This document shows positions 1 to 7,377 of a stretch of DNA of 21,063 nucleotides, in pieces (position 1 is the stretch's first letter; the number at the start of each line of letters is the position of its first letter). The DNA comes from DAOVGU01 sp030637775 [NCBI: bacterium]. Its GTDB lineage: Bacteria; Ratteibacteria; UBA8468. The DNA lies in assembly GCA_030637775.1 (NCBI GenBank), contig DAOWFY010000019.1, forward strand, positions 1-21,063, written 5' to 3'. The notes beneath the pieces are model-generated. The model did not search any database, was not told the DNA's origin, and was given only the letters and a program-made list of their open reading frames with translations. A program made the translations under genes and the position numbers.

Positions 1-39
1 GGGTAAGTTCCAATTCCAATAGTCTATCTTTTCAGCCAT
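1..39 (-). CDS. Possible 5' end of a gene cut by the window edge
   Basis: On the minus strand an ATG at 39 opens a frame that stays open to the edge and reads MAEKIDYWNWNLP. It is preceded by an A/G-rich stretch that could act as a weak ribosome binding site. It lies 120 nt downstream of the exporter gene on the same strand, so it may be the next gene of that cluster. Thirteen residues are too few to name a family, and the frame could be chance. Confidence 0.2.
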   Translation of the reverse strand, partial: MAEKIDYWNWNLP

Positions 40-77
40 CTCTATCTTTTTAAATTTTCAAAGAGCAAAACTACTCT

Positions 78-101
78 ATTGGGAATGTACATACTCCCAA
101 T
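78..101. repeat. Inverted repeat between exporter gene and next gene
   Basis: Two 7-nt arms, ATTGGGA and TCCCAAT, flank a 10-nt centre that itself contains the palindrome ATGTACAT. No T-run follows on either strand, so it does not look like an intrinsic terminator. It lies between the exporter stop and the possible downstream start at 39, which would suit an operator. Function is not shown by the sequence. Confidence 0.35.
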
Positions 102-162
102 TATCTTTCATAATTCTTTCATTTTATTTTTGACAGTACCTACCTTTTTTCTTTGTTCTTCA

Positions 163-2490
163 TCACCTTTTAAAAATAAATTTTGGTTTTATCACCGCAA
201 TAAGGCAAGGGAGCAAAACCAATGCGCCCACCATATTAAGAAGCAGCAGGGAACCCAAGAGAATACCCAACCTTGCCTGCAGCCTGATGGCGGAAAAGGC
301 CCAACAGAAGACCCCTAAAGCCATAATGGTTCCGGTAAAGAATACCGCCTTTCCCGAGGTAATGAGAGATACACGGAGAGCATCCGAGAAAGAACTTGAC
401 CGCTCCTTTAATTCCTGCGAGAGCCGGCTTACCACATAGATGCCATAATCAACGCCTAACCCAATTCCCAAGGCGGCTACGGGTAAAGTCTCCACCGTAA
501 GACCGATCCCTAAAAAACCCAACATTCCAAAGGTTAATAACAGGCTAAATGCTAAAGGCAAGAGAAGCAAAAGTCCGCCGATGATCGAAGAATAGGCAAG
601 ACTAATGCAGAGAAAGACCAGGAATGATACCTGAAGGATACTGTAAGGTAAGGTTTTGGCAATAATCTCGTTTACCGCTCCCAAAATCCCCACGTCTCCT
701 CCCGCATAGCGAAACTCTACATTTTCCGTTTGATGATATTCCCTAATCCACTCTTTAGTAGCGTTAATGATTTTCCTTATTGTGCTGGCCCGATGGTCCT
801 TCAGATCCACTTTGATATTGGCATATTGAAAGTTGGGACTTACTACGGGATCAAAGTCGCCGGGAAAGCCGGAAACAGAGTAGAGAAAAAGGTATTCGGC
901 GATAGTCTTATCATTCTCGGGAATTACCAGATACTCCGGGTCTCCACCCCACATCGTAAAATTAAGACCTTTAATATAATCCACCAAAGAAAAGCTATGT
1001 CCTACTTCCTTTACCTTTTCCTTTAAATATCTCTGTAAGGAATCCATCTCCATCAGAACCTTACTATTTACCAAAGAGTCCTCTTTTTTCCCCTCCACAA
1101 AGACATAGTAAGGATTAGAGCCGGAGAAGTTGGCATTGATTATCCTTTCGGCAACATTATAGGGGCTATCCGGATAGAGAGTCGCTGAGCCCGGTTCATT
1201 ATCCCCGACCACAATTTTGGAGCTACCGATTATCCCAAAAAGAGCCAGGAGCAAGAAAAGTCCGATTACCACCCTTCTTGCCGATCTCCTGCTAGCAAGT
1301 CCTGCTATTTTTCCTAAAACTTTATTGATGATATTAGGTTTTTCTTCCCTCCTTACCTCTATTCTTTTAGGAGGGGGAAGGAGGGAGAGACAGGCAGGGA
1401 TAAAGGTTACGGTAGTAAAGAAGATACTTAGCACCCCTGTTCCCGCCGCAATGGCCATACTCTTAATGGTAATCAATGGGACTACCAATAAAGAGAGAAA
1501 ACCAAGACCATCGGTAATCAGGGAGATAGTTGCGGGTATAAACAGGGATTGGAGAGTCTGCCGGGCAGCTCTCCTCCTCTCCGGTAAAATCTTTACCTCC
1601 TCGTAATAGCGTTTAATAAACTGGACGGAATGGCTCGTCCCAAGGGCTAAAATCAAAAAGGGCACCAAAATGGTAGCCGGGTCAAGCCTATAACCGGAAA
1701 GCGCCAGAACTCCCAGTCCCCAGACCGTAGCCATTAAGGCAGAAAGCAGAGGCAGGATAACTCCTCTCTTTGACCTGAAGGCAAGGAAAAGAAGCAAAGG
1801 AATTATCATCAATGTTATGAGAAATATCTTAAGCATCTTGGGAAGGTAGAAATTGAGCCATCCCTCTAAAACCGGCCTTCCGGTGATATAAATTTCGTTA
1901 TTCTCATCTCTCTCTGAGCGCACAATCTGAGAAAGTTCCCTGAAGATTCTTTCCGAGGATAGTTCGGATTCAAAGTCAGCCTGAATCAGGGTGCTCTTGA
2001 AATCCTTTGATACGACAGGACCATAGAGCATAGGATTTTTCAATATTGCTCTTCTCAACCTTTCCATGCCTTGCCACGTTTCTGGCACCTCCGACATTAA
2101 CCTTTCTACCTTGAAACCATCGGCAGTTGCCTCCACTCTCTTAATCTTTCTCGCCGAGAGTGATACTATTCTTCCGGCATTTATTCCGTCTAAAAGATAA
2201 AGATTGTCGGTAATCCGATGTACCTTATTCAGCGTGGACCGGTTAAATATATCTCCTTTTTTCACCACGAGCGCGATTGAGACCTGATTTAGTCCCCCAA
2301 AGATATAATTTAATTGTTTTTGCACCAGGATGTAGGGATGTTTCTGAGGAGCAAAATCACCAAGATTGGTCTGGATTTTCAGGTCTCTTTGAACGTAGAG
2401 AAAAAAGAGGGTAAGAGAAAAAGAAATAAGAATAAATAATATCCGGAAGCGAATGACAAATTCGGCGAATTTTCGGGAAATATTTTTTAT
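163..2490 (-). CDS. RND-superfamily (MMPL-type) membrane exporter, non-canonical AUA start proposed
   Basis: A predicted RND-family exporter of about 775 residues with two homologous membrane halves. Seen: clusters of transmembrane helices, a first-half motif PFLILALGTSHSVQF, and the family signature GIGLGVDYGIYVVSR near residue 680, then three closing helices. The first ATG/GTG/TTG in frame is the GTG at 2325, but that start would lose the first transmembrane helix and the start of the periplasmic domain, both encoded in frame upstream (LFILISFSLTLFFLYVQRDL, then NLGDFAPQ). The open frame begins just after a strong AAGGAGGAG site located in the last codons of the ligase gene; the codon at the right spacing is ATA (2490-2488), overlapping the ligase stop as ATAA. 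Substrate is unknown; RND proteins of this kind export lipids or hydrophobic compounds using the proton gradient. The neighbouring acyl-CoA ligase and thioesterase suggest an acyl or aromatic-acid cargo (inference). Confidence 0.85.
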   Translation of the reverse strand: MKNISRKFAEFVIRFRILFILISFSLTLFFLYVQRDLKIQTNLGDFAPQKHPYILVQKQLNYIFGGLNQVSIALVVKKGDIFNRSTLNKVHRITDNLYLLDGINAGRIVSLSARKIKRVEATADGFKVERLMSEVPETWQGMERLRRAILKNPMLYGPVVSKDFKSTLIQADFESELSSERIFRELSQIVRSERDENNEIYITGRPVLEGWLNFYLPKMLKIFLITLMIIPLLLFLAFRSKRGVILPLLSALMATVWGLGVLALSGYRLDPATILVPFLILALGTSHSVQFIKRYYEEVKILPERRRAARQTLQSLFIPATISLITDGLGFLSLLVVPLITIKSMAIAAGTGVLSIFFTTVTFIPACLSLLPPPKRIEVRREEKPNIINKVLGKIAGLASRRSARRVVIGLFLLLALFGIIGSSKIVVGDNEPGSATLYPDSPYNVAERIINANFSGSNPYYVFVEGKKEDSLVNSKVLMEMDSLQRYLKEKVKEVGHSFSLVDYIKGLNFTMWGGDPEYLVIPENDKTIAEYLFLYSVSGFPGDFDPVVSPNFQYANIKVDLKDHRASTIRKIINATKEWIREYHQTENVEFRYAGGDVGILGAVNEIIAKTLPYSILQVSFLVFLCISLAYSSIIGGLLLLLPLAFSLLLTFGMLGFLGIGLTVETLPVAALGIGLGVDYGIYVVSRLSQELKERSSSFSDALRVSLITSGKAVFFTGTIMALGVFCWAFSAIRLQARLGILLGSLLLLNMVGALVLLPCLIAVIKPKFIFKR

Positions 2491-3974
2491 TTTAACTCCT
2501 CCTTTCTAATCTTTCCACTGCTTGTGTGAGGTAAGGAACCTCTGAATTCTACTATATGGGGAATTTTGAAGTGAGTAAGCCGCCTACGGCAATAGTCAAT
2601 AATTTCCTGGGGTTCTGCTTTCTCCCCTTCTCTTAAAACCACTACCGCTTTCACCACTTCACCTCTGAGTTTGTCGGGGATACCGACTACTGCCACCTCC
2701 TTTACCTTAGGGTGGCACTGAATAACGCCCTCCACCTCAACTGCATAGACATTTAAACCGCCAACAATGATTACCTCTTTTGTTCTGCCCATAATGTAAA
2801 GATAATCCTCCTCATCAACCTTTCCTAAATCTCCGGTATAAAACCAGCCATCCTTAATCACTTCTGAGGTCAATTGTGGTTCCTTGTAATAACCATCCAT
2901 TACCACCCAACCTTTAAAAACAACCTCCCCTACCTCTCCTGTTGGCACCTCCTTGTTACTTTTATCAAAGATTTTCATCTCTATCCACGGAGGAGTTTTT
3001 CCCACACTCCCTAACTTTATTTTATCTAAAGGATGCATGGTATTGGGAGGAGCGGTCTCAGTGAGACCATAGCCGGAGAAAAGTTTCGCCTGAGGACAGG
3101 AATGAGCAAATTTTACCAGAAGACCCGGACTGCTTGGGGCGCCAAAAACCGCTACTGCGCGTAGACTCTTCAGATTATAGGTCTCAAACTCCTTCATCTG
3201 CAGAGTTGCGGTAAACATTGAGGGAACAATGTGAAACCAGGTTACCTGATATTTCTCGATATTTTTTAGGAATTCCAAAGGAGAAAAAACTCTCATCAAA
3301 ACTAATGTCCCTCCATAAAAGATGCAGACCTGCAGATAAACCAAACCCGCACAATGAGAGAAAGGAATTGGACAAATTTCAACATCCTTCTCAGTGAATT
3401 TAGGAAAATAGGCAAAAATCTTTGGAGCAGCATCCAAATGCCGATAGTTCCAGACTACTCCTTTCGGAGTACCGGTTGTTCCAGAAGTATAAAAGATAGT
3501 AGAGGTTTCCTTTTCATCAATCTCTATCGGAGAGAGTTCATCAGACTCCTCTTTCATAATCTCTTCAAAGGATAGAAAATCACCCTCTTGAACAGTAATA
3601 ATATTTTTTAGCGAGGAAACCTTCTCCAGGATATTATCTAAAGAAAATTCTTTAGGAATCCGGCTGATGAGCAAAGAGGTCTTGCTATGATTCAAAAGAG
3701 GAATGAGTTCCGTTTCCTTTAAGCGAGCATCTAAGGGAACTACCACTGCGCCAATCTTATAAACTGCAAGATAACCAATAGCACACTCCAGAGAATTAGG
3801 CAGCCAGATACCTACCTTATCCCCTCTCTTAATTCCAGACCTGATGAGAGCATTGGCTAACCTATTAGTCTTCTCCTGCAGTTCTTTAAAGGCTATGGTC
3901 TGACCTTCAAAGATTATTGCTGCTTTCTCTCCATATTTCTCTGCCGTTTTCTTCAATACCTTACCTACATTCAT
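2487..3974 (-). CDS. AMP-forming acyl-CoA ligase (fatty-acid or aryl-acid CoA ligase type)
   Basis: A 495-residue member of the ANL adenylating superfamily, which activates a carboxylic acid with ATP and joins it to CoA. Seen in order: the P-loop-like TSGTTGTPKG at 163-172, GYGLTETAP near 300, the adenylate-binding YTGDLG near 380, the hinge GRTKEVIIVGG, and the C-terminal catalytic lysine K488 in SSGKIRKEEL. Length is normal for long-chain fatty acid or 4-coumarate-type CoA ligases, and the acid substrate cannot be told from sequence. The ATG at 3974 has an AAGGAG site about ten bases upstream. It is the first gene behind the promoter and palindrome at 4025-4066, and its stop overlaps the proposed exporter start, so the two are very likely translated together. 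Confidence 0.93.
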   Translation of the reverse strand: MNVGKVLKKTAEKYGEKAAIIFEGQTIAFKELQEKTNRLANALIRSGIKRGDKVGIWLPNSLECAIGYLAVYKIGAVVVPLDARLKETELIPLLNHSKTSLLISRIPKEFSLDNILEKVSSLKNIITVQEGDFLSFEEIMKEESDELSPIEIDEKETSTIFYTSGTTGTPKGVVWNYRHLDAAPKIFAYFPKFTEKDVEICPIPFSHCAGLVYLQVCIFYGGTLVLMRVFSPLEFLKNIEKYQVTWFHIVPSMFTATLQMKEFETYNLKSLRAVAVFGAPSSPGLLVKFAHSCPQAKLFSGYGLTETAPPNTMHPLDKIKLGSVGKTPPWIEMKIFDKSNKEVPTGEVGEVVFKGWVVMDGYYKEPQLTSEVIKDGWFYTGDLGKVDEEDYLYIMGRTKEVIIVGGLNVYAVEVEGVIQCHPKVKEVAVVGIPDKLRGEVVKAVVVLREGEKAEPQEIIDYCRRRLTHFKIPHIVEFRGSLPHTSSGKIRKEELK

Positions 3975-4024
3975 TTTTCTTTATCTCCTTTTTTCTTTGT
4001 CTCCTTTCTTTTAGTAAAATTTAA

Positions 4025-4042
4025 ATAGTTAAATTTAACTAT
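4025..4042. promoter_or_regulatory. Perfect 18-bp palindrome, candidate PadR operator
   Basis: The sequence ATAGTTAAATTTAACTAT equals its own reverse complement. It overlaps the -10 element of the ligase promoter by five bases, a classic repressor position. A PadR-family regulator is encoded about 600 bp away, and PadR proteins bind AT-rich dyads as dimers. The link between this site and that regulator is inference from proximity and form. Confidence 0.65.
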
Positions 4043-4066
4043 AACATACAAAAAAATAAAAGTCAA
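4038..4066 (-). promoter_or_regulatory. Sigma-70-type promoter of the ligase-exporter operon
   Basis: On the minus strand a -35 TTGACT (4066-4061) and a -10 TATAGT (4043-4038) are separated by exactly 17 bp. Transcription would begin near 4031, giving a leader of roughly 57 nt before the ligase ATG at 3974. The -35 hexamer overlaps the arm of the terminator-like hairpin that follows the thioesterase gene, and the -10 sits in the palindrome. Confidence 0.7.
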
Positions 4067-4086
4067 ATGACCCCAAAGGGTCATTT
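4065..4086 (-). terminator. Hairpin at the end of the thioesterase gene
   Basis: Nine-base arms AAATGACCC and GGGTCATTT enclose a 4-nt loop. On the minus strand the hairpin includes the thioesterase stop codon and runs into a T-rich stretch interrupted by GAC and A; on the plus strand it is followed by TTTTTT. It probably ends the padR-thioesterase transcript, keeping it separate from the promoter that begins inside it. Confidence 0.55.
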
Positions 4087-4506
4087 TTTAAAATCTTTGA
4101 GTTCTGTGTTAAGAATGATGAATTTGCCTTCGGCTCTGGCGACAAGCGTGCCATCTTCAAACTTAACCGAAGCCTGGGCTTGAACTAATTTAGAATGTTT
4201 TCCAGTGGCTATTGCCTCCAGAATTATTTTTTTACCGGTGGGAACCGGTTTAAAAAAACGAATCGTTAAAGAAACGGTTGGGGTATCCTGCCCCGGGCTA
4301 ATTACCGTGTGGGCAAGATGAACCATTACCTCATCGAGTAAAGCCGAGACAATTCCCCCGTGAAGTATCCCTTTAGGCCCCTCATGCTCCCTTTTGGGTA
4401 CAAATTCTCCGATTATCTTATCCTTATCTCTTTCAACAACAGCATGTAAACCAAGCGGATTGTTCTTTCCACAGACAAAACAATAATCAATATGTTTTAT
4501 TGGCAT
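4081..4506 (-). CDS. PaaI-family hotdog-fold thioesterase
   Basis: A hotdog-fold acyl-CoA thioesterase of about 141 residues, normal for the family. Seen: the N-terminal CFVCGKNNPLGL motif with its Cys-x-x-Cys-Gly pattern typical of one PaaI subgroup, the active-site segment GILHGGIVSALLDE, then the central strand region TVSLTIRFFKPVPTG. Such enzymes hydrolyse acyl- or aryl-CoA thioesters in the cytosol. The ATG at 4506 (MPIKHID) gives the family-like N-terminus; a TTG at 4518 in the same frame is closer to the AGGAGG site, so the start is uncertain by four residues. It lies between padR and the ligase operon, suggesting it recycles CoA esters made by the ligase (inference). Confidence 0.9.
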   Translation of the reverse strand: MPIKHIDYCFVCGKNNPLGLHAVVERDKDKIIGEFVPKREHEGPKGILHGGIVSALLDEVMVHLAHTVISPGQDTPTVSLTIRFFKPVPTGKKIILEAIATGKHSKLVQAQASVKFEDGTLVARAEGKFIILNTELKDFKK

Positions 4507-4534
4507 ATTTTTTCTCAACCCCCTCCTCTATTTT

Positions 4535-4555
4535 CCCCTCCCTCGAGGGGAGGGG
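4535..4555. repeat. GC-rich palindrome between padR and thioesterase gene
   Basis: Arms CCCCTCCC and GGGAGGGG flank a 5-nt centre containing TCGA, within a C/G-homopurine-rich stretch of about 50 nt (4519-4568) that contrasts with the AT-rich surroundings. It resembles the small dispersed palindromes seen elsewhere in this window. Without a T-tract it is not a typical terminator on the minus strand, though it could act as a stabilising or attenuating stem in the padR-thioesterase mRNA. Confidence 0.5.
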
Positions 4556-4573
4556 TGAGAGGGAGGGTGATAA

Positions 4574-5107
4574 TTATAAAGTTTTTTTGTTAATCGTAGC
4601 AATCAATTTTGAAGTAAATCTAATCTCGGCATTAACAGTATTCAAACTATGTTCAGCGATGGCGAGAAGGTGGTAGGAAGAATTTTTTTTCTCTAATGAT
4701 TCTTTGAGATTCTTCGTCCAAATTCTTATCTTCCTTAGATTAGCTAATCTATTCTCCAGTCTTCTTGTAGCAATTGTCGGTTTTACGGAGGGCAAGAAAT
4801 AGAGGGAAAGGTCAAGATTAAGGTAAGGTCGCTGGATGATCAGAAAGTTTTTGTTAAGCAACTTATCAAATTCCTCCTTCCCCTTCTCCGTCAGAGAATA
4901 GACATATCTTTCCGGTCTTCTTCCAATTTTAGTTCTCTTTCTGGTGATGAAATTCTTTCTTTCTAAATTTTTAAGGGGATAATAAATGGAGGTGGTAATC
5001 ACCGGGGTATAGAGAGACATCACTTCGGCGATATTCTTCTTAATCTCATAGCCATGCTTGGAACTATCCTTTAAAAGCCCCAAAATAATTAAGTCCTGTC
5101 TTATCAT
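4574..5107 (-). CDS. PadR-family transcriptional regulator
   Basis: A 177-residue cytosolic regulator. Residues 1-80 form the PadR winged helix: LIILGLLKDSSKHGYEIKK, then TSIYYPLKNLERKNFI and the wing GRRPERYVYSLTEKGKEEF. The rest is the mostly helical C-terminal dimerisation domain (Vir_act_alpha_C type). PadR proteins usually repress nearby detoxification or export genes and release DNA on binding a small hydrophobic ligand, often a phenolic acid. The likely target is the palindromic promoter at 4025-4066. No Shine-Dalgarno site precedes the ATG at 5107: only seven bases separate it from the long palindrome at 5115-5177, so the original leader seems to have been replaced by that repeat. Confidence 0.93.
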   Translation of the reverse strand: MIRQDLIILGLLKDSSKHGYEIKKNIAEVMSLYTPVITTSIYYPLKNLERKNFITRKRTKIGRRPERYVYSLTEKGKEEFDKLLNKNFLIIQRPYLNLDLSLYFLPSVKPTIATRRLENRLANLRKIRIWTKNLKESLEKKNSSYHLLAIAEHSLNTVNAEIRFTSKLIATINKKTL

Positions 5108-5114
5108 CAGTAGG

Positions 5115-5177
5115 GGGGTCAGGTCTCAACATTTGACAACTCATCATACATTTTGTCAAATGTTGAGACCTGACCCC
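5115..5177. repeat. Long perfect palindrome (25-bp arms, 13-nt loop), REP-like
   Basis: The left arm 5115-5139 begins GGGGTCAGGTCTCAAC and ends TTGACAA; the right arm 5153-5177 is its exact reverse complement. The 13-nt centre is unrelated. It fills almost the whole gap between the PiT stop (5184) and the padR start (5107). Perfect arms indicate recent acquisition or active maintenance. The form fits REP-type elements mobilised by IS200-like (RAYT) transposases; no transposase is encoded in this window. It could fold into a strong hairpin in RNA and block read-through from PiT into padR. Confidence 0.85.
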
Positions 5178-5183
5178 TTTCTA

Positions 5184-6110
5184 TCATTTAAACAGAAAAC
5201 CGAGAGTATAGGCTAACCCAAGACTGAGAAGCAGAGTAAGAATCCAACTAATAAAGATAAGGAAAAGAGTAATTTTATTGACGGTTCTTGCTCCCCGGGC
5301 TAAACCCACACCCGCTACCGCCCCAACCATTGCCTGAGAAGAGGATACCGGAACACCCAACTGCGTAAAGAGGTGAAGGGTAACTGCTGTTGATAAAAGA
5401 GCAATCAGTCCGGAAAAGGGGTCCAGGGGAGCAATCTTCTTTCCTACAGTAAAGATGACATTTTTACTATAGGTAAGAACACCTAAGGAGATACTCGTTC
5501 CTCCAATAAATGTTGCTAAAAATGGCGAAAGAAGACCGGCGGCAACAAAGGTTCCGGTGGTATTGGCAACATTATTCGCCCCCAAGTTATAGGCCGCATA
5601 ACAACTGATAAGCACGCAGGAGACTTTTGCCACAGAATTAAAAAGCCCGAGATTCTCTATTTTCCTTTGATAGAAATAACGCAAGAAAATAAAAAGAAGA
5701 TAGGAGATAAAGACCGCTCCCAAGGGAGTGAGTAGCCAACAGATAATGATTTCGGTTAATTTATGAAGGTCAATGCTCATCCGGTTTAAGAGTCCGATGC
5801 CAACGATGGAACCGATTATTGCCTGGGAGGTAGAAACCGGAAAACCCAACCAGCTCATAAGGTTTACAATAATGCCGGCAGCAAGGGTGGCGATAAAAGC
5901 GCTCTTCAAAGTTAAAACAGTTACTCCGCTTACCGTGGGGAAACATTTTCTTCCTTCCAAAATGGCTCCCAAAAGGATAAAAATGGAGGCAAGAACAACC
6001 GCCCGCCGATAGTTGATAAGACCCGAGGTAACAGGAGGGCCAAAGATATTGGCCGCATCATTACTTCCCAATCCCCAGCCAAGATAAGCTCCGGGAAGAA
6101 CCCTGAACAT
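5184..6110 (-). CDS. Inorganic phosphate transporter, PiT family
   Basis: A 308-residue integral membrane protein of the PiT family, which imports phosphate with a cation. Seen: the two inverted family signatures, GSNDAAN at 15-21 and GANNVANTTG at 177-186, and the paired GFPVSTSQA (89-97) and GVPVSSSQA (252-260) loops that mark the two-fold repeat. About ten hydrophobic helices are visible. Length matches the short bacterial PiT forms. The ATG at 6110 lies three bases after the DUF47 stop, with a GGGGAG site inside the DUF47 tail, so the two are translationally coupled. The DUF47-PiT pair is a well-known arrangement. Confidence 0.95.
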   Translation of the reverse strand: MFRVLPGAYLGWGLGSNDAANIFGPPVTSGLINYRRAVVLASIFILLGAILEGRKCFPTVSGVTVLTLKSAFIATLAAGIIVNLMSWLGFPVSTSQAIIGSIVGIGLLNRMSIDLHKLTEIIICWLLTPLGAVFISYLLFIFLRYFYQRKIENLGLFNSVAKVSCVLISCYAAYNLGANNVANTTGTFVAAGLLSPFLATFIGGTSISLGVLTYSKNVIFTVGKKIAPLDPFSGLIALLSTAVTLHLFTQLGVPVSSSQAMVGAVAGVGLARGARTVNKITLFLIFISWILTLLLSLGLAYTLGFLFK

Positions 6111-6113
6111 CTC

Positions 6114-6749
6114 TTAGATTCTCCCCTTGATTGCTAAAACTTCCAGCCTATCGGCCGCATCTTCCGTTCGATCGGAAATATCGCATATCTTGGCTACCAA
6201 TTGCCGAAGCAGTATCTTTCGCGCTAACTCCAGATCGGCGGAAAAGACTCTTCTGGTTAATTCTTCCTCTTTTTGATCAACCTCCGCCTCCTTGACATTT
6301 ACCTTCTGCACCTGCTCTAAAGTGAGGGAGAAGTCCTTAAAGAGATGGATAAAACCTTCCTTTAAAGGTTGAAAACATAGGATAGAATCTTTAACAACTT
6401 CTTTAAAAGACGGTTTTAAATCATCGGGAATATCCGGCGTTTCCAGCATAATGAGGTCACAACAGGATTCTGCTTCATCGGCAATCTTATCAATAGCCTC
6501 AACAAGGTTTAAGAAGCCTTCTCGCATCAAGGGCAAAAATGCCCCTTCAAATAGCCCCTTAGCAATTTCCCGGCGAAGGTTATCCGCCTCCGATTCCGCT
6601 TTGTCAACCTGCAAAGCAAAATCTTTTGCCTCTTCTCTCCTACCATCCAGATAAGCACCAAAGGTCTTTGCCATTTCATTCAAACAGAGCTCGGTCTTTC
6701 CTAAGTGTTCTCTTGCCAAATTAACACTTTCTTCTTCTCGTTTCCTCAT
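6114..6749 (-). CDS. DUF47 (PhoU-like) protein, partner of PiT
   Basis: A 211-residue cytosolic, all-helical protein of the DUF47/TIGR00153 family, distant kin of PhoU. Seen: long amphipathic helices with acidic metal-binding-like clusters such as KAESEADNLRREI near 50 and EAIDKIADEAESCCD near 90, and a C-terminal segment ISDRTEDAADRLEVLAIKGRI typical of the family. These proteins are encoded beside PiT transporters and are thought to adjust phosphate uptake. Its start lies 21 bases after the upstream toxin stop, and no promoter is evident in that gap, so it is probably read from the toxin-antitoxin promoter. Confidence 0.92.
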   Translation of the reverse strand: MRKREEESVNLAREHLGKTELCLNEMAKTFGAYLDGRREEAKDFALQVDKAESEADNLRREIAKGLFEGAFLPLMREGFLNLVEAIDKIADEAESCCDLIMLETPDIPDDLKPSFKEVVKDSILCFQPLKEGFIHLFKDFSLTLEQVQKVNVKEAEVDQKEEELTRRVFSADLELARKILLRQLVAKICDISDRTEDAADRLEVLAIKGRI

Positions 6750-6770
6750 TTTTTTCTTCTCCTCGTTTTG

Positions 6771-7052
6771 TCACCATTTCTTACGTCTAATATGTCTAAA
6801 GATGTTGTTATGAGTATCTACTTCAACAAGGAATCCCTTATCTGCCTCTTGTCTATACGCTCCCCTGTAATTCTTGGTGATATTGAATTCCCAATAGCTA
6901 TCAGTTCCTTCAATTTTTTTATGTCTTAATGAGGGATGTCTTTCATTCTTGATAAGCATATCAATAGCCCAATAGAGTTTTTCTCTAATCTTAAGAGGAA
7001 GTTTGTGAATTTTTTTCTGAAGCCAAGTTGGGATAACTATTTCTTTAATCAC
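6771..7052 (-). CDS. RelE/ParE-superfamily toxin-like protein
   Basis: A 93-residue basic protein with the RelE/ParE arrangement: N-terminal helices (WLQKKIHKLPLKIREKLYWAIDMLI), then a beta sheet with LRHKKIEGTDSYWEFNITKNYRGAYRQ and a basic end FRHIRRKKW. The element SYWEFNITKNYRGAYR corresponds to the family's W-x-F-x-x-x-x-x-x-R-x-x-Y core. RelE-like toxins cleave mRNA at the ribosome; ParE-like ones act on gyrase, and the sequence does not decide between these. Its ATG overlaps the stop of the antitoxin gene by four bases (ATGA). Confidence 0.8.
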   Translation of the reverse strand: MIKEIVIPTWLQKKIHKLPLKIREKLYWAIDMLIKNERHPSLRHKKIEGTDSYWEFNITKNYRGAYRQEADKGFLVEVDTHNNIFRHIRRKKW

Positions 7053-7327
7053 TTCTCAACATCCTTCTTTAGTTCTTTCCCGCTTCGGTAAATTTTATAG
7101 TCCCCTTTTTTTATCTCTTCTTCAGACTTTTTTATTGATTCTTGCCATCTTTTACTCCAGAAGTAGGTCTGATCTTTCCTGACAACACGCACAGGATTCA
7201 TTATGATTTCTCCATCCTTCTCTTGAAAACTAACAAGATCTCCCTCTTTCAGACCTGATTTTTCTCTGACCTCTTTAGGGATAACAACCTGATAGTGTCT
7301 GGTTATTTTAGCAACTGTAACTGACAT
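7049..7327 (-). CDS. AbrB/MazE-type (SpoVT-AbrB) antitoxin
   Basis: A 92-residue protein. Residues 1-48 form a swapped-hairpin DNA-binding domain: SVTVAKITRHYQVVIPKEVREKSGLKEGDLVSF matches the AbrB consensus for small DNA-binding antitoxins. The C-terminal half (QTYFWSKRWQES, then charged repeats of E and K) is probably the toxin-neutralising tail. The ATG at 7327 sits nine bases after a GGAGG site and is preferred to the TTG at 7333. It should repress its own promoter at 7349-7377, as such antitoxins do. It is paired with a RelE/ParE-like toxin rather than a MazF-like one. Confidence 0.85.
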   Translation of the reverse strand: MSVTVAKITRHYQVVIPKEVREKSGLKEGDLVSFQEKDGEIIMNPVRVVRKDQTYFWSKRWQESIKKSEEEIKKGDYKIYRSGKELKKDVEK

Positions 7328-7348
7328 TATCAATCACCTCCTAATAAC

Positions 7349-7377
7349 ATAATATCTTAAAATAGTAATTTTGTCAA
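7349..7377 (-). promoter_or_regulatory. Promoter of the AbrB-RelE module (and probably DUF47-PiT)
   Basis: On the minus strand a consensus -35 TTGACA (7377-7372) is followed after exactly 17 bp by TATTAT (7354-7349). Transcription would start near 7342, right at the AGGAGG binding site, giving a leader of only about 15 nt. It is the only clear promoter upstream of the four genes that run to 5184. Confidence 0.75.

Noticed and set aside
2325-2327. GTG at 2325 as the start of the RND exporter.
   Set aside because: It would omit the first transmembrane helix, which is encoded in frame immediately upstream, and it has no suitable binding site.
3354-3575. Opposite-strand frames within the ligase gene and similar frames within other genes.
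   Set aside because: They are antisense or out-of-frame shadows of well-supported genes, with no recognisable domains or binding sites.
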